Origin: Acidobacteriota bacterium
GTDB lineage: Bacteria; Acidobacteriota; Terriglobia; Bryobacterales; Bryobacteraceae
Direction of reading: 5' to 3'
DNA: 32,582 nucleotides
Assembly: GCA_025354525.1 (NCBI GenBank)
Contig: JANXMS010000196.1
Span: 1-32,582 of the forward strand
Positions 15,365 through 22,926 of the stretch are shown piece by piece. Numbering within the stretch: the first letter of the stretch is position 1; the number at the start of each line of letters is the position of its first letter. A program made the translations under genes and the position numbers. The notes beneath the pieces are model-generated. The model was given only the letters and a program-made list of their open reading frames with translations, was not told the origin of the DNA and made no database searches.

Positions 15365-16743
15365 ACGGTGATTTTGCGCACGGTGGGGCCGGCAACGCCA
15401 CTGGGGAATAGTTTGGTTTCTTCGGTGGCTTGCCAGGCACCGTTCCCATCCTTGGCGCGTACTTCGACGTGAGTAGCCGCGGGATCGGGAGTGTAGCGGA
15501 ATACCCAGCGCCTCCAGCATTGATAGTTGAGAGGATTGTCGAGTTCGGCAGGCAGCCATTCACCGGGTTTGCGGTCTTTGTAAAGGAGGCGGACTTCGAC
15601 GCCTTCGATGCGGCGGCTTCCAGCAAAGGAGACACCCTCGACAAATCCGGGAACGGCGCGATCAATGAAGGACGCGGTGTTGGTTTTGGCTTCCTTGGAG
15701 TAACCCATTTTGGGCCAAGTGCCATAGTAGGGTTGAGAGACGAAGGCGATTTCGCCGATCCACTTCACGTTTTTAAAGCCGTAGTAGCGGGGGCAGAGCA
15801 TGCGGATGGGGAAGCCGTGGGCTCGGGTGAGGGATTGGCCGTTCATGCCGAGCGCGAGGAAGACTTCGTCGGAGAGGGCGTAGTCAAGAGGGAGAGAGTC
15901 GCCGTGGCCGTCGGTGCCGATGAAGGCGACTTCCTTGACGGTGGGGGGGAGAGTGGAGCCGTCGAGGATTTGACGCAGGGGGAAGCCGGACCATTCGGCG
16001 GTACCCATGAGGTCAGACTTCAGGGTGTTGGAGATGCAGCGGAGAGTGACGTAGCGCTGTTGGCGTTTGGCTTGGAGGAGTTGGAGGTAGGAGAGTGACA
16101 GGATCTCTTTGCCGTCAACGGTGAATTTAAGACGCCAGGTGTTAGGGTCGATGAGGGGGTCGACTGCATTCTTGGACATCGTGTAATGCTGGCCGATGGG
16201 GGTAACGTTCTTGCGGGTAACTGGGTAGAAATTGTCGACGGGGGGCTGGAATTTCCAGAGGTCGAATGGCTTGGCGGCACGGGCGGCGAGGCGAGCGTCG
16301 CGAAGGTACCCTTCGACTGCGACGGCGAGCGTGGTGCTGCTCATGAGAGCGGAGAGGAGGCGTCGGCGCCCAGGAGAGAATTTTTCGACGCGGGGAGCGA
16401 CGAGTACAAGCGCTGCTACGGCTGGATACCAGAAAGTCTCGTGGAACAAGAATACGAAACCGAGCCACAAGGTGGCGATGAAAACAATGTTGTGGCGCTG
16501 GGCGAGGGCGACGATGGACATGCCGAAACCGAGGGCGAAGAGGCCGCCGGTGAGGGCGAAGGGTTTGGCCCAGGGGCCCATGGTTTCGAGGAGGAAGACG
16601 CTGTATGTATTCGGCGTGCGGGCCATGATCCATTCGCCGATGATTTCGGTGAGGAGGGGGACGCCGAAGAGATAGTGGCAGAGGTAGTGGACGAGGAGGC
16701 CGAGGGCGGTGGCAAGCGACCCGCGTTCGATGGCGGTTTTCAT
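15361..16743 (-). CDS. Membrane-anchored molybdopterin-dependent oxidoreductase (sulfite-oxidase fold)
   Basis: This 460-residue protein has two parts. Residues about 10-145 contain four or five membrane segments ('LATALGLLVHYLCHYLFGV', 'FALTGGLFALGFGMSIVAL', 'IVFIATLWLGFVFLF'). Residues about 170-460 form a sulfite-oxidase-type molybdopterin domain. C236 in 'YVTLRCISNTLKSDLMGTAEW' is the Mo ligand; 'AEWSGFPLRQIL', 'GTDGHGDSLPLDYA', 'LTRAHGFPIRMLCPRYYGFKNVKWI' and a C-terminal dimerisation domain follow in the usual order. The fold is normally cytochrome- or flavocytochrome-linked and oxidises or reduces S- or N-oxides. Overlaps of 4 nt on both sides (ATGA at 16743 and at 15364) place it inside the carotenoid operon. 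Its substrate there is unknown. Confidence 0.88.
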   Translation of the reverse strand: MKTAIERGSLATALGLLVHYLCHYLFGVPLLTEIIGEWIMARTPNTYSVFLLETMGPWAKPFALTGGLFALGFGMSIVALAQRHNIVFIATLWLGFVFLFHETFWYPAVAALVLVAPRVEKFSPGRRRLLSALMSSTTLAVAVEGYLRDARLAARAAKPFDLWKFQPPVDNFYPVTRKNVTPIGQHYTMSKNAVDPLIDPNTWRLKFTVDGKEILSLSYLQLLQAKRQQRYVTLRCISNTLKSDLMGTAEWSGFPLRQILDGSTLPPTVKEVAFIGTDGHGDSLPLDYALSDEVFLALGMNGQSLTRAHGFPIRMLCPRYYGFKNVKWIGEIAFVSQPYYGTWPKMGYSKEAKTNTASFIDRAVPGFVEGVSFAGSRRIEGVEVRLLYKDRKPGEWLPAELDNPLNYQCWRRWVFRYTPDPAATHVEVRAKDGNGAWQATEETKLFPSGVAGPTVRKITV

Positions 16744-17609
16744 GATTGGAACTGGCGGCGGAGGAGGGCTCCGGCGGTGATGCTGTATTTTTTCCAGGGC
16801 GGGACGACGGCGCGTTGGGCGTAGACGTTGTAGTCCATTTTCTCAATTCGGTTGAGGATGTCGCGGTAGACTTTGGCGGCGATTTCGACGGCGAAGCGGC
16901 CTTCTGGTTTGAGGAGGGGGATGCCGGGGAAGGCGCGTTGGTAATAGCCGCGGGCGCGATCGATTTGGAAGCGCATGAGGGCGTCGAAGTTGGGTCCTCG
17001 GCGGCGAGCTAGGAGGTCTTCGGGCGAGTAGTTGAACCGGGCTAGTTCGTCGGCGGGAAGGTAGATGCGGCCGCGGTCGGCGTCTTCGGCGAGGTCGCGG
17101 AGGATGTTCGTGAGCTGCATGGCGATGCCGAGGTCTTCGGCGTAGACGAGGGCGTCGTCGTGGAAGCCGATGACGTGGGACATCATGAGACCGACGACGC
17201 TGGCGACGCGGTAGCAGAAGAGGCGGAGGTCGGCGAAGTCGGCGTAGCGGATTTTTTCGAGATCCATGCGCATGCCTTCGATGAGTTCGAGGGGGTAATG
17301 TTCCGGGAAGCCGCATTGGCGGCGGGTGTGTTCGAAGAGCATGAGGACGGGGCTTTCGACGGTGTGGCCGTTCATAACAGCGAGGAGTTGTTCGCGCCAG
17401 GATTCGAGTTCGCGGCGGGCGGCGGCGAGGTCGGGATTTTCGTCGACGATATCGTCAGTGGAGCGACAGAACCAGTAGACGGCGTACGCCGCATCGGCGA
17501 GGTGGGGCGGGAAGAAGCGGGTGGCGAAGTAGAAGCTTTTGGAGCCGACGGCGGTGGCGGCGGCGGCGTTCCGCTTCCACTGCGCTAGGTGTTTGGGATC
17601 CGCTCGCAT
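16740..17609 (-). CDS. crtB: Phytoene synthase
   Basis: This 289-residue trans-isoprenyl diphosphate synthase joins two prenyl diphosphates head-to-head. Both Asp-rich motifs are intact: 'CRSTDDIVDE' (D52-D53 and D56) and 'DLGIAMQLTNILRDLAED' (159-176). 'SFYFATRFFP' (25-34) and 'RIYLP' (181-185) are further family landmarks. With a CrtE-like GGPP synthase two genes upstream, phytoene (C40) is the expected product; squalene/C30 synthases of the HpnC/D type are less likely because their partners are absent. I chose ATG 17609, which overlaps the desaturase 3' end by 25 nt. The open frame continues upstream to 17732, but only as shadow sequence. Confidence 0.92.
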   Translation of the reverse strand: MRADPKHLAQWKRNAAAATAVGSKSFYFATRFFPPHLADAAYAVYWFCRSTDDIVDENPDLAAARRELESWREQLLAVMNGHTVESPVLMLFEHTRRQCGFPEHYPLELIEGMRMDLEKIRYADFADLRLFCYRVASVVGLMMSHVIGFHDDALVYAEDLGIAMQLTNILRDLAEDADRGRIYLPADELARFNYSPEDLLARRRGPNFDALMRFQIDRARGYYQRAFPGIPLLKPEGRFAVEIAAKVYRDILNRIEKMDYNVYAQRAVVPPWKKYSITAGALLRRQFQS

Positions 17610-19102
17610 ATGAGTTTTTCGGCGATGCGGGCTGAGCTTAGCACCCCGGGGACGCCTGCGCCGGGATGGGTTCCTGCACCGACGAAGAAGAGATTTTTGA
17701 CATCCTCGCTTTCGTTGTGGGGGCGGAACCAAGCGGACTGGGTGAAGATGGGTTCAAAGGAGAAGCCGGAGCCGCGGTAGGTGTTGAGGGTGGTTTCGAA
17801 ATCGAGGGGGGTGAAGCAGCGTTCGGTGACGAGGCGGGACTGGAGGTCGGGGAGGTAGTTATCCTCCATATACTTCATGACGCGGTCGCGGAAGGGTTTG
17901 GCTTGTTTGGACCAATCGATGCCGCTGAGTTGGTTGGGGACGGGGACGAGGGCATAAAAGCAGTCGTGGCCGGGGGGGGCCATGGAGGGGTCGGTTTTGG
18001 TGGGGCGGTGGAGATAGATGGAGAAGTCTTCGCCGAGGATTTTCTTGTTGAAGATATCGTCGAGGAGCTCTTTGTAGCGGCGGCCGAGGAGGATCGAGTG
18101 ATGTTCGATGTTTTCGTAGGTGCCGCGGGTGCCGAAGTAGATGACGAAGAGGCCCATCGAATATTTCATGCTGTCGAGCTTTTTGTTCGTCCACTTGGCG
18201 CGGGAGCGTTCGGGGAGCATTTTGCGGTAGGTGTTGGCGACGTCGGCGTTGCTGACGACGGCGTCGGCGGTGTGCATTTGGCCGACGTCGGTATCGATGC
18301 CGGAGGCGGTGCCGCCTCGGGTGAGGATGCTGCGGACGGGGGTATTGAGATGGATTTTGCCGCCGAGTTCTTCGAAGAGTTTGCCGAGCGCGGCGACGAC
18401 GGCGCCGGTGCCGCCCATGGCGTAGTGGACGCCCCATTCGCGTTCGAGGTGGTGGATGAGGGCGTAGATGGAGGTGGTTTGAAAGGGGTTGCCGCCGACG
18501 AGGAGGGGGTGAAAGCTGAAGACGCGTTGGAGGAGAGGATCTTTGATGTAGCGCTGGACGAACTGGAAGACGGTTTTGTGGCTTTGGAGGCGGAGGAGGT
18601 CCGGGGCGATTTTGACCATGTCCATGAAATTCAGAAAGGGGACGTCGGAGAGTTCGACGAAGCCTTTTTGGAAGATGAGTTTGGCTTGGCGGATCATCTC
18701 TTGATAGCCTTCGACATCGCCCGGGGAGAAGGTGGCGATTTTGCGGAGGGTTTCCGATTCGTCGGCGTTGTAGGAGAAGCTGCGGCCGTTGTGGAACTCG
18801 ATGTTATAGAAGGGGTTGACGGGGACGATTTTGACGTAATCTTTGATGTCTCGCCCGGCTCCGGAGAAGAGTTCTTCGAGCATGAAGGGGGCGGTGATGA
18901 CCGTGGGTCCGGCGTCGAAGGTGAAGCCATCCTGGTGGTAGACGTAGGCGCAGCCGCCGAGCTTGTCACGGGCTTCGAAGAGTTCGACTTGGTAGCCGCG
19001 AGTTTGGAGCCGGATGGCGGTGCCGAGACCGCCGAAGCCGCTGCCAATGACGATGATTTTCTTGAGGATGCGGGCGGAGGAGGGGGGTAGCGATTTTGTC
19101 AT
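17585..19102 (-). CDS. crtI: Phytoene desaturase (CrtI-type)
   Basis: This 505-residue FAD enzyme has an N-terminal dinucleotide-binding site 'KKIIVIGSGFGGLGTAIRLQ' (14-33) with a following 'VELFEARDKLGGCAY'. It also has the CrtI-type 'DAGPTVITAPFMLEELF' and the C-terminal FAD signature 'LFFVGAGTHPGAGVPGVLSSARI'. CrtI enzymes add several double bonds to 15-cis-phytoene to give lycopene or neurosporene at the membrane. The length is normal. ATG 19102 was selected because the GxGxxG motif sits near residue 20. Upstream residues in the open frame are Pro/Ser-rich shadow of the prenyl synthase gene. It starts 7 nt after that gene's stop, and its 3' end overlaps crtB. Confidence 0.94.
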   Translation of the reverse strand: MTKSLPPSSARILKKIIVIGSGFGGLGTAIRLQTRGYQVELFEARDKLGGCAYVYHQDGFTFDAGPTVITAPFMLEELFSGAGRDIKDYVKIVPVNPFYNIEFHNGRSFSYNADESETLRKIATFSPGDVEGYQEMIRQAKLIFQKGFVELSDVPFLNFMDMVKIAPDLLRLQSHKTVFQFVQRYIKDPLLQRVFSFHPLLVGGNPFQTTSIYALIHHLEREWGVHYAMGGTGAVVAALGKLFEELGGKIHLNTPVRSILTRGGTASGIDTDVGQMHTADAVVSNADVANTYRKMLPERSRAKWTNKKLDSMKYSMGLFVIYFGTRGTYENIEHHSILLGRRYKELLDDIFNKKILGEDFSIYLHRPTKTDPSMAPPGHDCFYALVPVPNQLSGIDWSKQAKPFRDRVMKYMEDNYLPDLQSRLVTERCFTPLDFETTLNTYRGSGFSFEPIFTQSAWFRPHNESEDVKNLFFVGAGTHPGAGVPGVLSSARIAEKLICERIPNT

Positions 19103-19109
19103 GGAACGG

Positions 19110-19916
19110 TTAGGAGATCGACTTTGCTTCCAAGTAGTCGAGCATGTCGGCGATTTCGGCGGACTTGGAGTTGAAGGGAGCGAGGAGGGAACGGGTGTCG
19201 GCGAGTTGGTGATCGAAGGGTTCGCGGGAGTTGGCGTGGCCGTCGTTGAGATCGTCCATGAGTTGGTAGGCGATGCCGAATTCGAGGCCGAGTTTGGTGA
19301 TGTGTCGGCGGAGGGGTTCGTCGAGAGGGGAGCCGAGGAGACCGGCGCGGGCGGAGAGCTTGAAGAGGGGGGCGGTTTTAAGTTCGGCGAGGCGGCGGGA
19401 GCTGGCGCCGGGGGAGGCGAGGTCCATGGCTTGGCCGCCGACGAGGGAGTTGCAATCGAGGACGCGGAGGAGTTTTTGTTGGAAGCAACTGAGGCGTTCG
19501 GCTTCGGCGGGGGAGGTGACGCCTTCAGTGGGTTGGCGGGCGGCGAGGGCGACGAGGCTGAAGGCGGCGAGGAGGGCGGTGGCTTCGCCGAATTGGCGAT
19601 GGACGGTGGGTTGGCCTCGGCGCATGAGTTCATCGTCCATGCAGGGGAGGTCGTCGACAATGAGGGAGGCGCAGTGGAAGAGTTCGATGGCGAGGGCACC
19701 TTTGGTGACGAGGCGCAGGTCGGCGTTGGCCATGCGGCCGATGCGGAGGGCGAGGACGGGCCGGAGACGTTGGCCGCCGTTGAGGACAGCGAAGCGCATC
19801 GCCTTGAAGACGGGGTTGGAGGCCGGGCCGGAGGAGACGTCGAGGGCCAGTTCAAGGGCTTCGTCAACGAAATTCCGGTCAGCGACGAGGTTGGGCAAAA
19901 GTGCCAGGCTCATCAT
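19110..19916 (-). CDS. crtE: Geranylgeranyl diphosphate synthase (CrtE-like)
   Basis: This 268-residue polyprenyl synthase is the first gene of the operon. 'LNGGQRLRPVLALRIG' (45-60), the first Asp-rich motif D88-DLPCM-D94 in 'ASLIVDDLPCMDDELMRRG', and the second, 'YQLMDDLND' (221-225), are all intact. The bulky aromatic residues that limit farnesyl synthases four to five positions before the first motif are replaced by A83 and S84. Together with the DDxxxxD spacing this favours C20 product and a CrtE assignment over IspA (inference). A GGAG ribosome-binding site lies 7 nt before the ATG; a second ATG follows immediately. Confidence 0.88.
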   Translation of the reverse strand: MMSLALLPNLVADRNFVDEALELALDVSSGPASNPVFKAMRFAVLNGGQRLRPVLALRIGRMANADLRLVTKGALAIELFHCASLIVDDLPCMDDELMRRGQPTVHRQFGEATALLAAFSLVALAARQPTEGVTSPAEAERLSCFQQKLLRVLDCNSLVGGQAMDLASPGASSRRLAELKTAPLFKLSARAGLLGSPLDEPLRRHITKLGLEFGIAYQLMDDLNDGHANSREPFDHQLADTRSLLAPFNSKSAEIADMLDYLEAKSIS

Positions 19917-19983
19917 GATACTCCGTGAGATGATTGGGACTCGCGAATTGTTCTATTTTTGATTATCGCAAGGATTAAGAAAA
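19917..19983. promoter_or_regulatory. Divergent promoter region crtE / TIM-barrel gene
   Basis: This 67-bp AT-rich gap is the only possible promoter site for the six-gene minus-strand operon if it is one transcript. On the minus strand TGCGATAAT (about 19965-19973) resembles an extended -10 element. On the plus strand AAGGA (19971-19975) is the ribosome-binding site of the isomerase-like gene. Promoter assignment is tentative. Confidence 0.4.
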
Positions 19984-20841
19984 ATGCGGAAGATGACCAT
20001 TAGCCTGTCGCCGGGGGCAATCGGCGTAAAAGCGACTCAAGAGCAGGCGATTGAATTCGCTCATTACTATGGCTACGAGGCGGTGGAGCCGTACGGGGAG
20101 ACACTGGCGGGGCTTTCGGTGGTGCAGATCAAGGACTTGACGGCGAAGTTACGGGCCCAGCGGTTGGTATGGGGGTCGGCAGGTTTGACGGTGGAGTATC
20201 GGAAGGATTTGGCGACGTTTGAGGCGGGGATGGCCAAGTTTCCGGCGGTGTCGAAGGCGTTGGCGGTGGCGGGTGTGAAGCGGGTATCGACTTGGATCAT
20301 GGCGGGGCATGAGGAGTTGACGTATTCGCAGAACATGAAGCAACATGCGGAGCGGTTGCGGGCGATTGCGACGATTTGTAAGGACAATGGGCAGCGGTTG
20401 GGGCTGGAGTATGTGGGGCCGAAGACTTTGTGGACTTCTCGGCGCTTTCCGTTTTTGCACACGATGGCGGAGTGTAAGGACTTGATTGCGGCGATTGGGA
20501 CAGGGAATGTGGGGTTTGTGCTGGATTCGTGGCATTGGCAGATGGCGGGGGAGAAGGCGGCGGAGTTGCAGACGTTGACGAATGCGGATATTGTGTCAGT
20601 GGATTTGAACGATGCTCCGGCGGGGATTGCGGCGGACCAGCAGATTGATTCGCAGCGGGAGTTGCCGCTGGCGACGGGGGTGTTGGATGTGAAGACGTTT
20701 CTCAATACTTTAAATGGGTTGGGCTGCGATGCGCCGGTGCGGTGTGAGCCGTTTAATGCGGCTTTGCGGGCGATGCCGGCGGAGCAGGCGCTGGGGAAGG
20801 TGGCCGATGCGATGAAGCGGGCGATGGCGTTGATTGCGTGA
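19984..20841 (+). CDS. Sugar phosphate isomerase/epimerase-like TIM-barrel protein
   Basis: This 285-residue protein belongs to the xylose-isomerase-like TIM barrel group (PF01261, AP endonuclease family 2 fold). Metal-site type residues are seen at strand ends: Glu in 'RLGLEYVGP', Asp and His in 'FVLDSWHW', Asp in 'SVDLNDA', and Glu in 'RCEPFN'. The family includes hydroxypyruvate isomerases, inosose dehydratases and ketose epimerases; the substrate cannot be read from sequence. The N-terminus (MRKMTISLSPGAIGV) lacks a signal peptide. AAGGA lies 8 nt before the ATG. An ATG at 19993 is an alternative start. It is divergent from the carotenoid operon. Confidence 0.87.
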   Translation: MRKMTISLSPGAIGVKATQEQAIEFAHYYGYEAVEPYGETLAGLSVVQIKDLTAKLRAQRLVWGSAGLTVEYRKDLATFEAGMAKFPAVSKALAVAGVKRVSTWIMAGHEELTYSQNMKQHAERLRAIATICKDNGQRLGLEYVGPKTLWTSRRFPFLHTMAECKDLIAAIGTGNVGFVLDSWHWQMAGEKAAELQTLTNADIVSVDLNDAPAGIAADQQIDSQRELPLATGVLDVKTFLNTLNGLGCDAPVRCEPFNAALRAMPAEQALGKVADAMKRAMALIA

Positions 20842-20842
20842 T

Positions 20843-20857
20843 TTGGGTGCAACCCAA
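20843..20857. other. Small perfect hairpin after isomerase-like gene
   Basis: TTGGGT-GCA-ACCCAA forms a 6-bp stem with a 3-nt loop, 2 bp after the stop codon. There is no T-run, so it is at best a weak 3'-end structure. Confidence 0.35.
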
Positions 20858-20983
20858 TGGCGGGTTAGCGCATCCTAAGGACTGAACACGAAAGGGGAGT
20901 AGATCGGATTCCCTTCTGGCCTATCGTCAAGACGGCGTGAGAGCGCCCGGTAGCCAGCGTACTTGAGAGAGTATGGGTCAAGA

Positions 20984-21036
20984 CCTTTTGTGTCAACCGT
21001 AGGGTAATCGCCGACGGTTGACACAAAGGGTTTTTT
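20984..21036 (+). terminator. Strong intrinsic-terminator-like hairpin just before htpX
   Basis: CCTTTTGTGTCAACCGT (20984-21000) pairs with ACGGTTGACACAAAGGG (21014-21030) over 17 bp with one G-U wobble and a 13-nt loop. Six T bases follow (21031-21036). It is followed by the htpX ribosome-binding site TGGAGG (21045-21050) and ATG (21055). It may end transcription from the isomerase-like gene or act as an attenuator in the htpX leader. The repeat is also a possible operator. Confidence 0.8.
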
Positions 21037-21054
21037 GTATTTTCTGGAGGCATT

Positions 21055-21906
21055 ATGAGTACTTTAAAGACTTATGTTCTGCTGGCGGGGCTTACGGCGC
21101 TGCTGGTGGCGGTTGGCGGAGCGGTGGGAGGCCGAGGCGGGTTAGTGATCGCTTTGGGCATGGCCATCGTGATGAACTTCGTCTCTTACTGGTGGTCGGA
21201 CACGATTGTGTTGAAGATGCACGACGCGCAGGAGATCACCGCGGGGGATGCGCGGGAGTTGTTTTCGATGACGCACGGGTTGGCGCAGAGGGCAGGCATT
21301 CCGATGCCAAAGTTGTACGTGATTCCGGACGATTCGCCGAACGCGTTTGCGACGGGGCGGAACCCGTCGAAGGGTGCGGTGGCGGTGACGGAAGGGTTGC
21401 TGCGGGCGTTGAGCCGGGACGAGATAGCCGGGGTGATTGCGCATGAGTTGGGCCATATTGCGCATCGGGACACGTTGATTATGACGGTGACGGCGACGAT
21501 AGCGGGTGCGATCAGTTCGCTGGGGCAGATGGCGATGTGGGCATCGATATTTGGTGGCGGACGGCATGACGACGACGAGGGAGGGAGCCCGGTTGGTGGC
21601 TTGGTGGCGATGATTGTGGCGCCGTTTGCGGCGATGTTAATTCAGATGTCGATTTCGCGGTCGCGGGAGTTTTTGGCGGATAAAGCGGCGGCGGAGTATA
21701 CGGGGCAGCCGCGGGCGTTGGCGAGCGCGTTGCAGAAAATTGAAACGTGGTCGCACGAGGTGCCGATGACGCACGGTTCGCCGGCGGTGGCGCACATGTA
21801 CATTTCGAACCCGTTTTCGGGGGGATGGATTGCGAGTATGTTTTCGACGCATCCGCCGACGGCGGAGCGGGTGGCGCGTTTACAGGCTATGAGCTTGAGC
21901 CGGTAA
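21055..21906 (+). CDS. htpX: HtpX-family M48 membrane metalloprotease
   Basis: This 283-residue protein is a typical HtpX homologue. Two N-terminal membrane segments (about 5-45) are followed by the zinc-binding H130-ELGH134 motif in 'GVIAHELGHIAHRDT'. Two more membrane segments come next, then the third zinc ligand in 'SREFLADKAAAEY'. HtpX degrades damaged membrane proteins on the cytoplasmic side, complementary to FtsH, and is usually stress-induced. The ribosome-binding site TGGAGG is well spaced. A terminator-like hairpin ends 18 bp upstream of the ATG. Its 3' end overlaps the convergent sigma factor gene by 20 bp. Confidence 0.95.
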   Translation: MSTLKTYVLLAGLTALLVAVGGAVGGRGGLVIALGMAIVMNFVSYWWSDTIVLKMHDAQEITAGDARELFSMTHGLAQRAGIPMPKLYVIPDDSPNAFATGRNPSKGAVAVTEGLLRALSRDEIAGVIAHELGHIAHRDTLIMTVTATIAGAISSLGQMAMWASIFGGGRHDDDEGGSPVGGLVAMIVAPFAAMLIQMSISRSREFLADKAAAEYTGQPRALASALQKIETWSHEVPMTHGSPAVAHMYISNPFSGGWIASMFSTHPPTAERVARLQAMSLSR

Positions 21907-22435
21907 GTTCTCGGCGAAGCAGGGCGCGACCGCGATGGAGACGTTGCTTGGTCGCGTCCGTCGAGAGGCCGAGGATTTCGGCGGTTTCGGCGGTGGAGAG
22001 TTCTTCGCGGTCGCGGAGGAGAAGAACGGCACGGTAGGTATCGGGGACTAAGCGGAGGGCGGCTTGGACTTCGGCGGAGAGTTCGTGTTGGAGGAGTTGG
22101 GTTTCGGGGTCGGGGTCGGTGGTGGGAAGGGGGAGGGTATCGTAAGGGATTTCGGCGATGGGGGCGAAGACGCTTTTTCGTCGCATAGTGAGGCAGCAGT
22201 TACGAGCGATGGAGAACATCCAGGGTTTGATGCGAGTGGGGTCGGCGAGTTGATGCCAGTTTTGGGAGACTTTCAGGAGAGTATCCTGGGCGACTTCTTC
22301 GGCGTCTTCGCGTTGGCCGCACATGAGCCAGGTGTACTGGAAGACTTTGCGCTGGATGGTTTCGAGTAAGGGGGAGAGGGCGGCTTGGTCGCCGGCGAGG
22401 AGGCGGGTGGCGAGTTGGACTTCGGAAGAGTTCAC
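21887..22435 (-). CDS. ECF-type RNA polymerase sigma factor
   Basis: This 182-residue protein has sigma region 2 ('VFQYTWLMCGQREDAEEVAQDTLLKV', then 'KPWMFSIARNCCLTMRR') and sigma region 4 ('LRLVPDTYRAVLLLRDREELSTAETAEILGLSTDATKQRLHRGRALLRREL'). A short linker separates them, the layout of group IV (ECF) sigma factors. The start is GTG 22435, which overlaps the OsmC stop codon (GTGA). The open frame continues upstream into OsmC but only as shadow. No anti-sigma gene with a zinc-finger or membrane segment is adjacent, so how it is controlled is open. Cys39, Cys80 and Cys81 could in principle be redox-sensitive (speculative). Confidence 0.9.
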   Translation of the reverse strand: MNSSEVQLATRLLAGDQAALSPLLETIQRKVFQYTWLMCGQREDAEEVAQDTLLKVSQNWHQLADPTRIKPWMFSIARNCCLTMRRKSVFAPIAEIPYDTLPLPTTDPDPETQLLQHELSAEVQAALRLVPDTYRAVLLLRDREELSTAETAEILGLSTDATKQRLHRGRALLRRELTGSSS

Positions 22436-22839
22436 ACCACCAATGCTAGCGTTTCTACGTTGAGGATGATTTCCGGGGTGACGAGGAGGGTGTTTTTGAC
22501 GAGGCACTTTTCGGCGGTGCGGCGGACACCTTCGAGGTGGGCGGGGTCAGAGACTTGGGGGATGACGACGCGGATGGCGAAGCGGCCGAGGCGGGCGGGG
22601 GCGGTGGCTTTTTCAGCGTCGACGAAGACTTGCATGCCTTTGGCGGGGAGGTTGTTGCGGCGGAGGTATTCAGCGGCGTAGTACATGGCGCAGGTGCCGA
22701 GGGAGGCGAGGAGGAGTTCGGGCGGGGTCATGCCTTCGTCAGTGCCGCGGTTTTCGGTGGGCTGATCGACGATGATCTGGTGGCCACGGGTTTCGGCGAC
22801 GCAGCGGGCGTCGGTTTCGTAGGTGACTTTGCAGGTCAT
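22432..22839 (-). CDS. OsmC/Ohr-family peroxidase
   Basis: This 135-residue protein has the OsmC fold. The catalytic cysteines are C50 in 'MTPPELLLASLGTCAMYYAAEYL' and C112 in 'RTAEKCLVKNTLL', at the usual spacing. These enzymes reduce organic hydroperoxides using lipoyl or thiol reductants and often respond to envelope or oxidative stress. ATG 22839 was chosen because MTCKVTYETDARCVAE is the normal N-terminal strand; the open frame runs on to 23262 as shadow of the divergent gene. It is the first gene of a two-gene operon with the ECF sigma factor, whose GTG overlaps this stop. Confidence 0.9.
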   Translation of the reverse strand: MTCKVTYETDARCVAETRGHQIIVDQPTENRGTDEGMTPPELLLASLGTCAMYYAAEYLRRNNLPAKGMQVFVDAEKATAPARLGRFAIRVVIPQVSDPAHLEGVRRTAEKCLVKNTLLVTPEIILNVETLALVV

Positions 22840-22926
22840 AACGGGGTAGATGCAGGCGGTGGTGGAAACGTGACAATCAGGGGAGAAAGTTCTCGATGGC
22901 GGGCCACTTTCTATTTGAAGCGGCCA
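22840..22926. promoter_or_regulatory. Divergent region OsmC / Rpn gene with inverted repeat
   Basis: This 87-bp gap between divergent genes contains a 7-bp inverted repeat, AGAAAGT (22884-22890) with ACTTTCT (22906-22912). It could be a regulator-binding site or a short stem in the Rpn leader. No clear -10/-35 pair was found. Confidence 0.4.

Noticed and set aside
15430-16824. Plus-strand frames of 222 and 212 codons opposite the molybdoenzyme
   Set aside because: Shadow frames. The minus strand shows the conserved Mo-ligand Cys and full domain order.
17666-19090. 474-codon plus-strand open frame opposite crtI
   Set aside because: It is Gly/Glu/Asp/Val-rich, lacks any motif and is the exact antisense of the intact crtI. 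Long antisense frames are expected from the codon bias of this high-GC genome.
19014-19928. 304-codon plus-strand frame opposite crtE
   Set aside because: Same low-complexity Gly/Glu/Val composition; the minus strand carries both Asp-rich motifs of a real prenyl synthase.
21018-21043. TTGACA...TATTTT as an htpX promoter
   Set aside because: The spacer is only 14 bp and the -10 would overlap the ribosome-binding region; better explained by the hairpin arm.
22537-22926. N-terminal extension of the Rpn frame back to 22537
   Set aside because: It is antisense to OsmC and Gly/Glu-rich; the family N-terminus begins at MPQNFDVTFK (22927).
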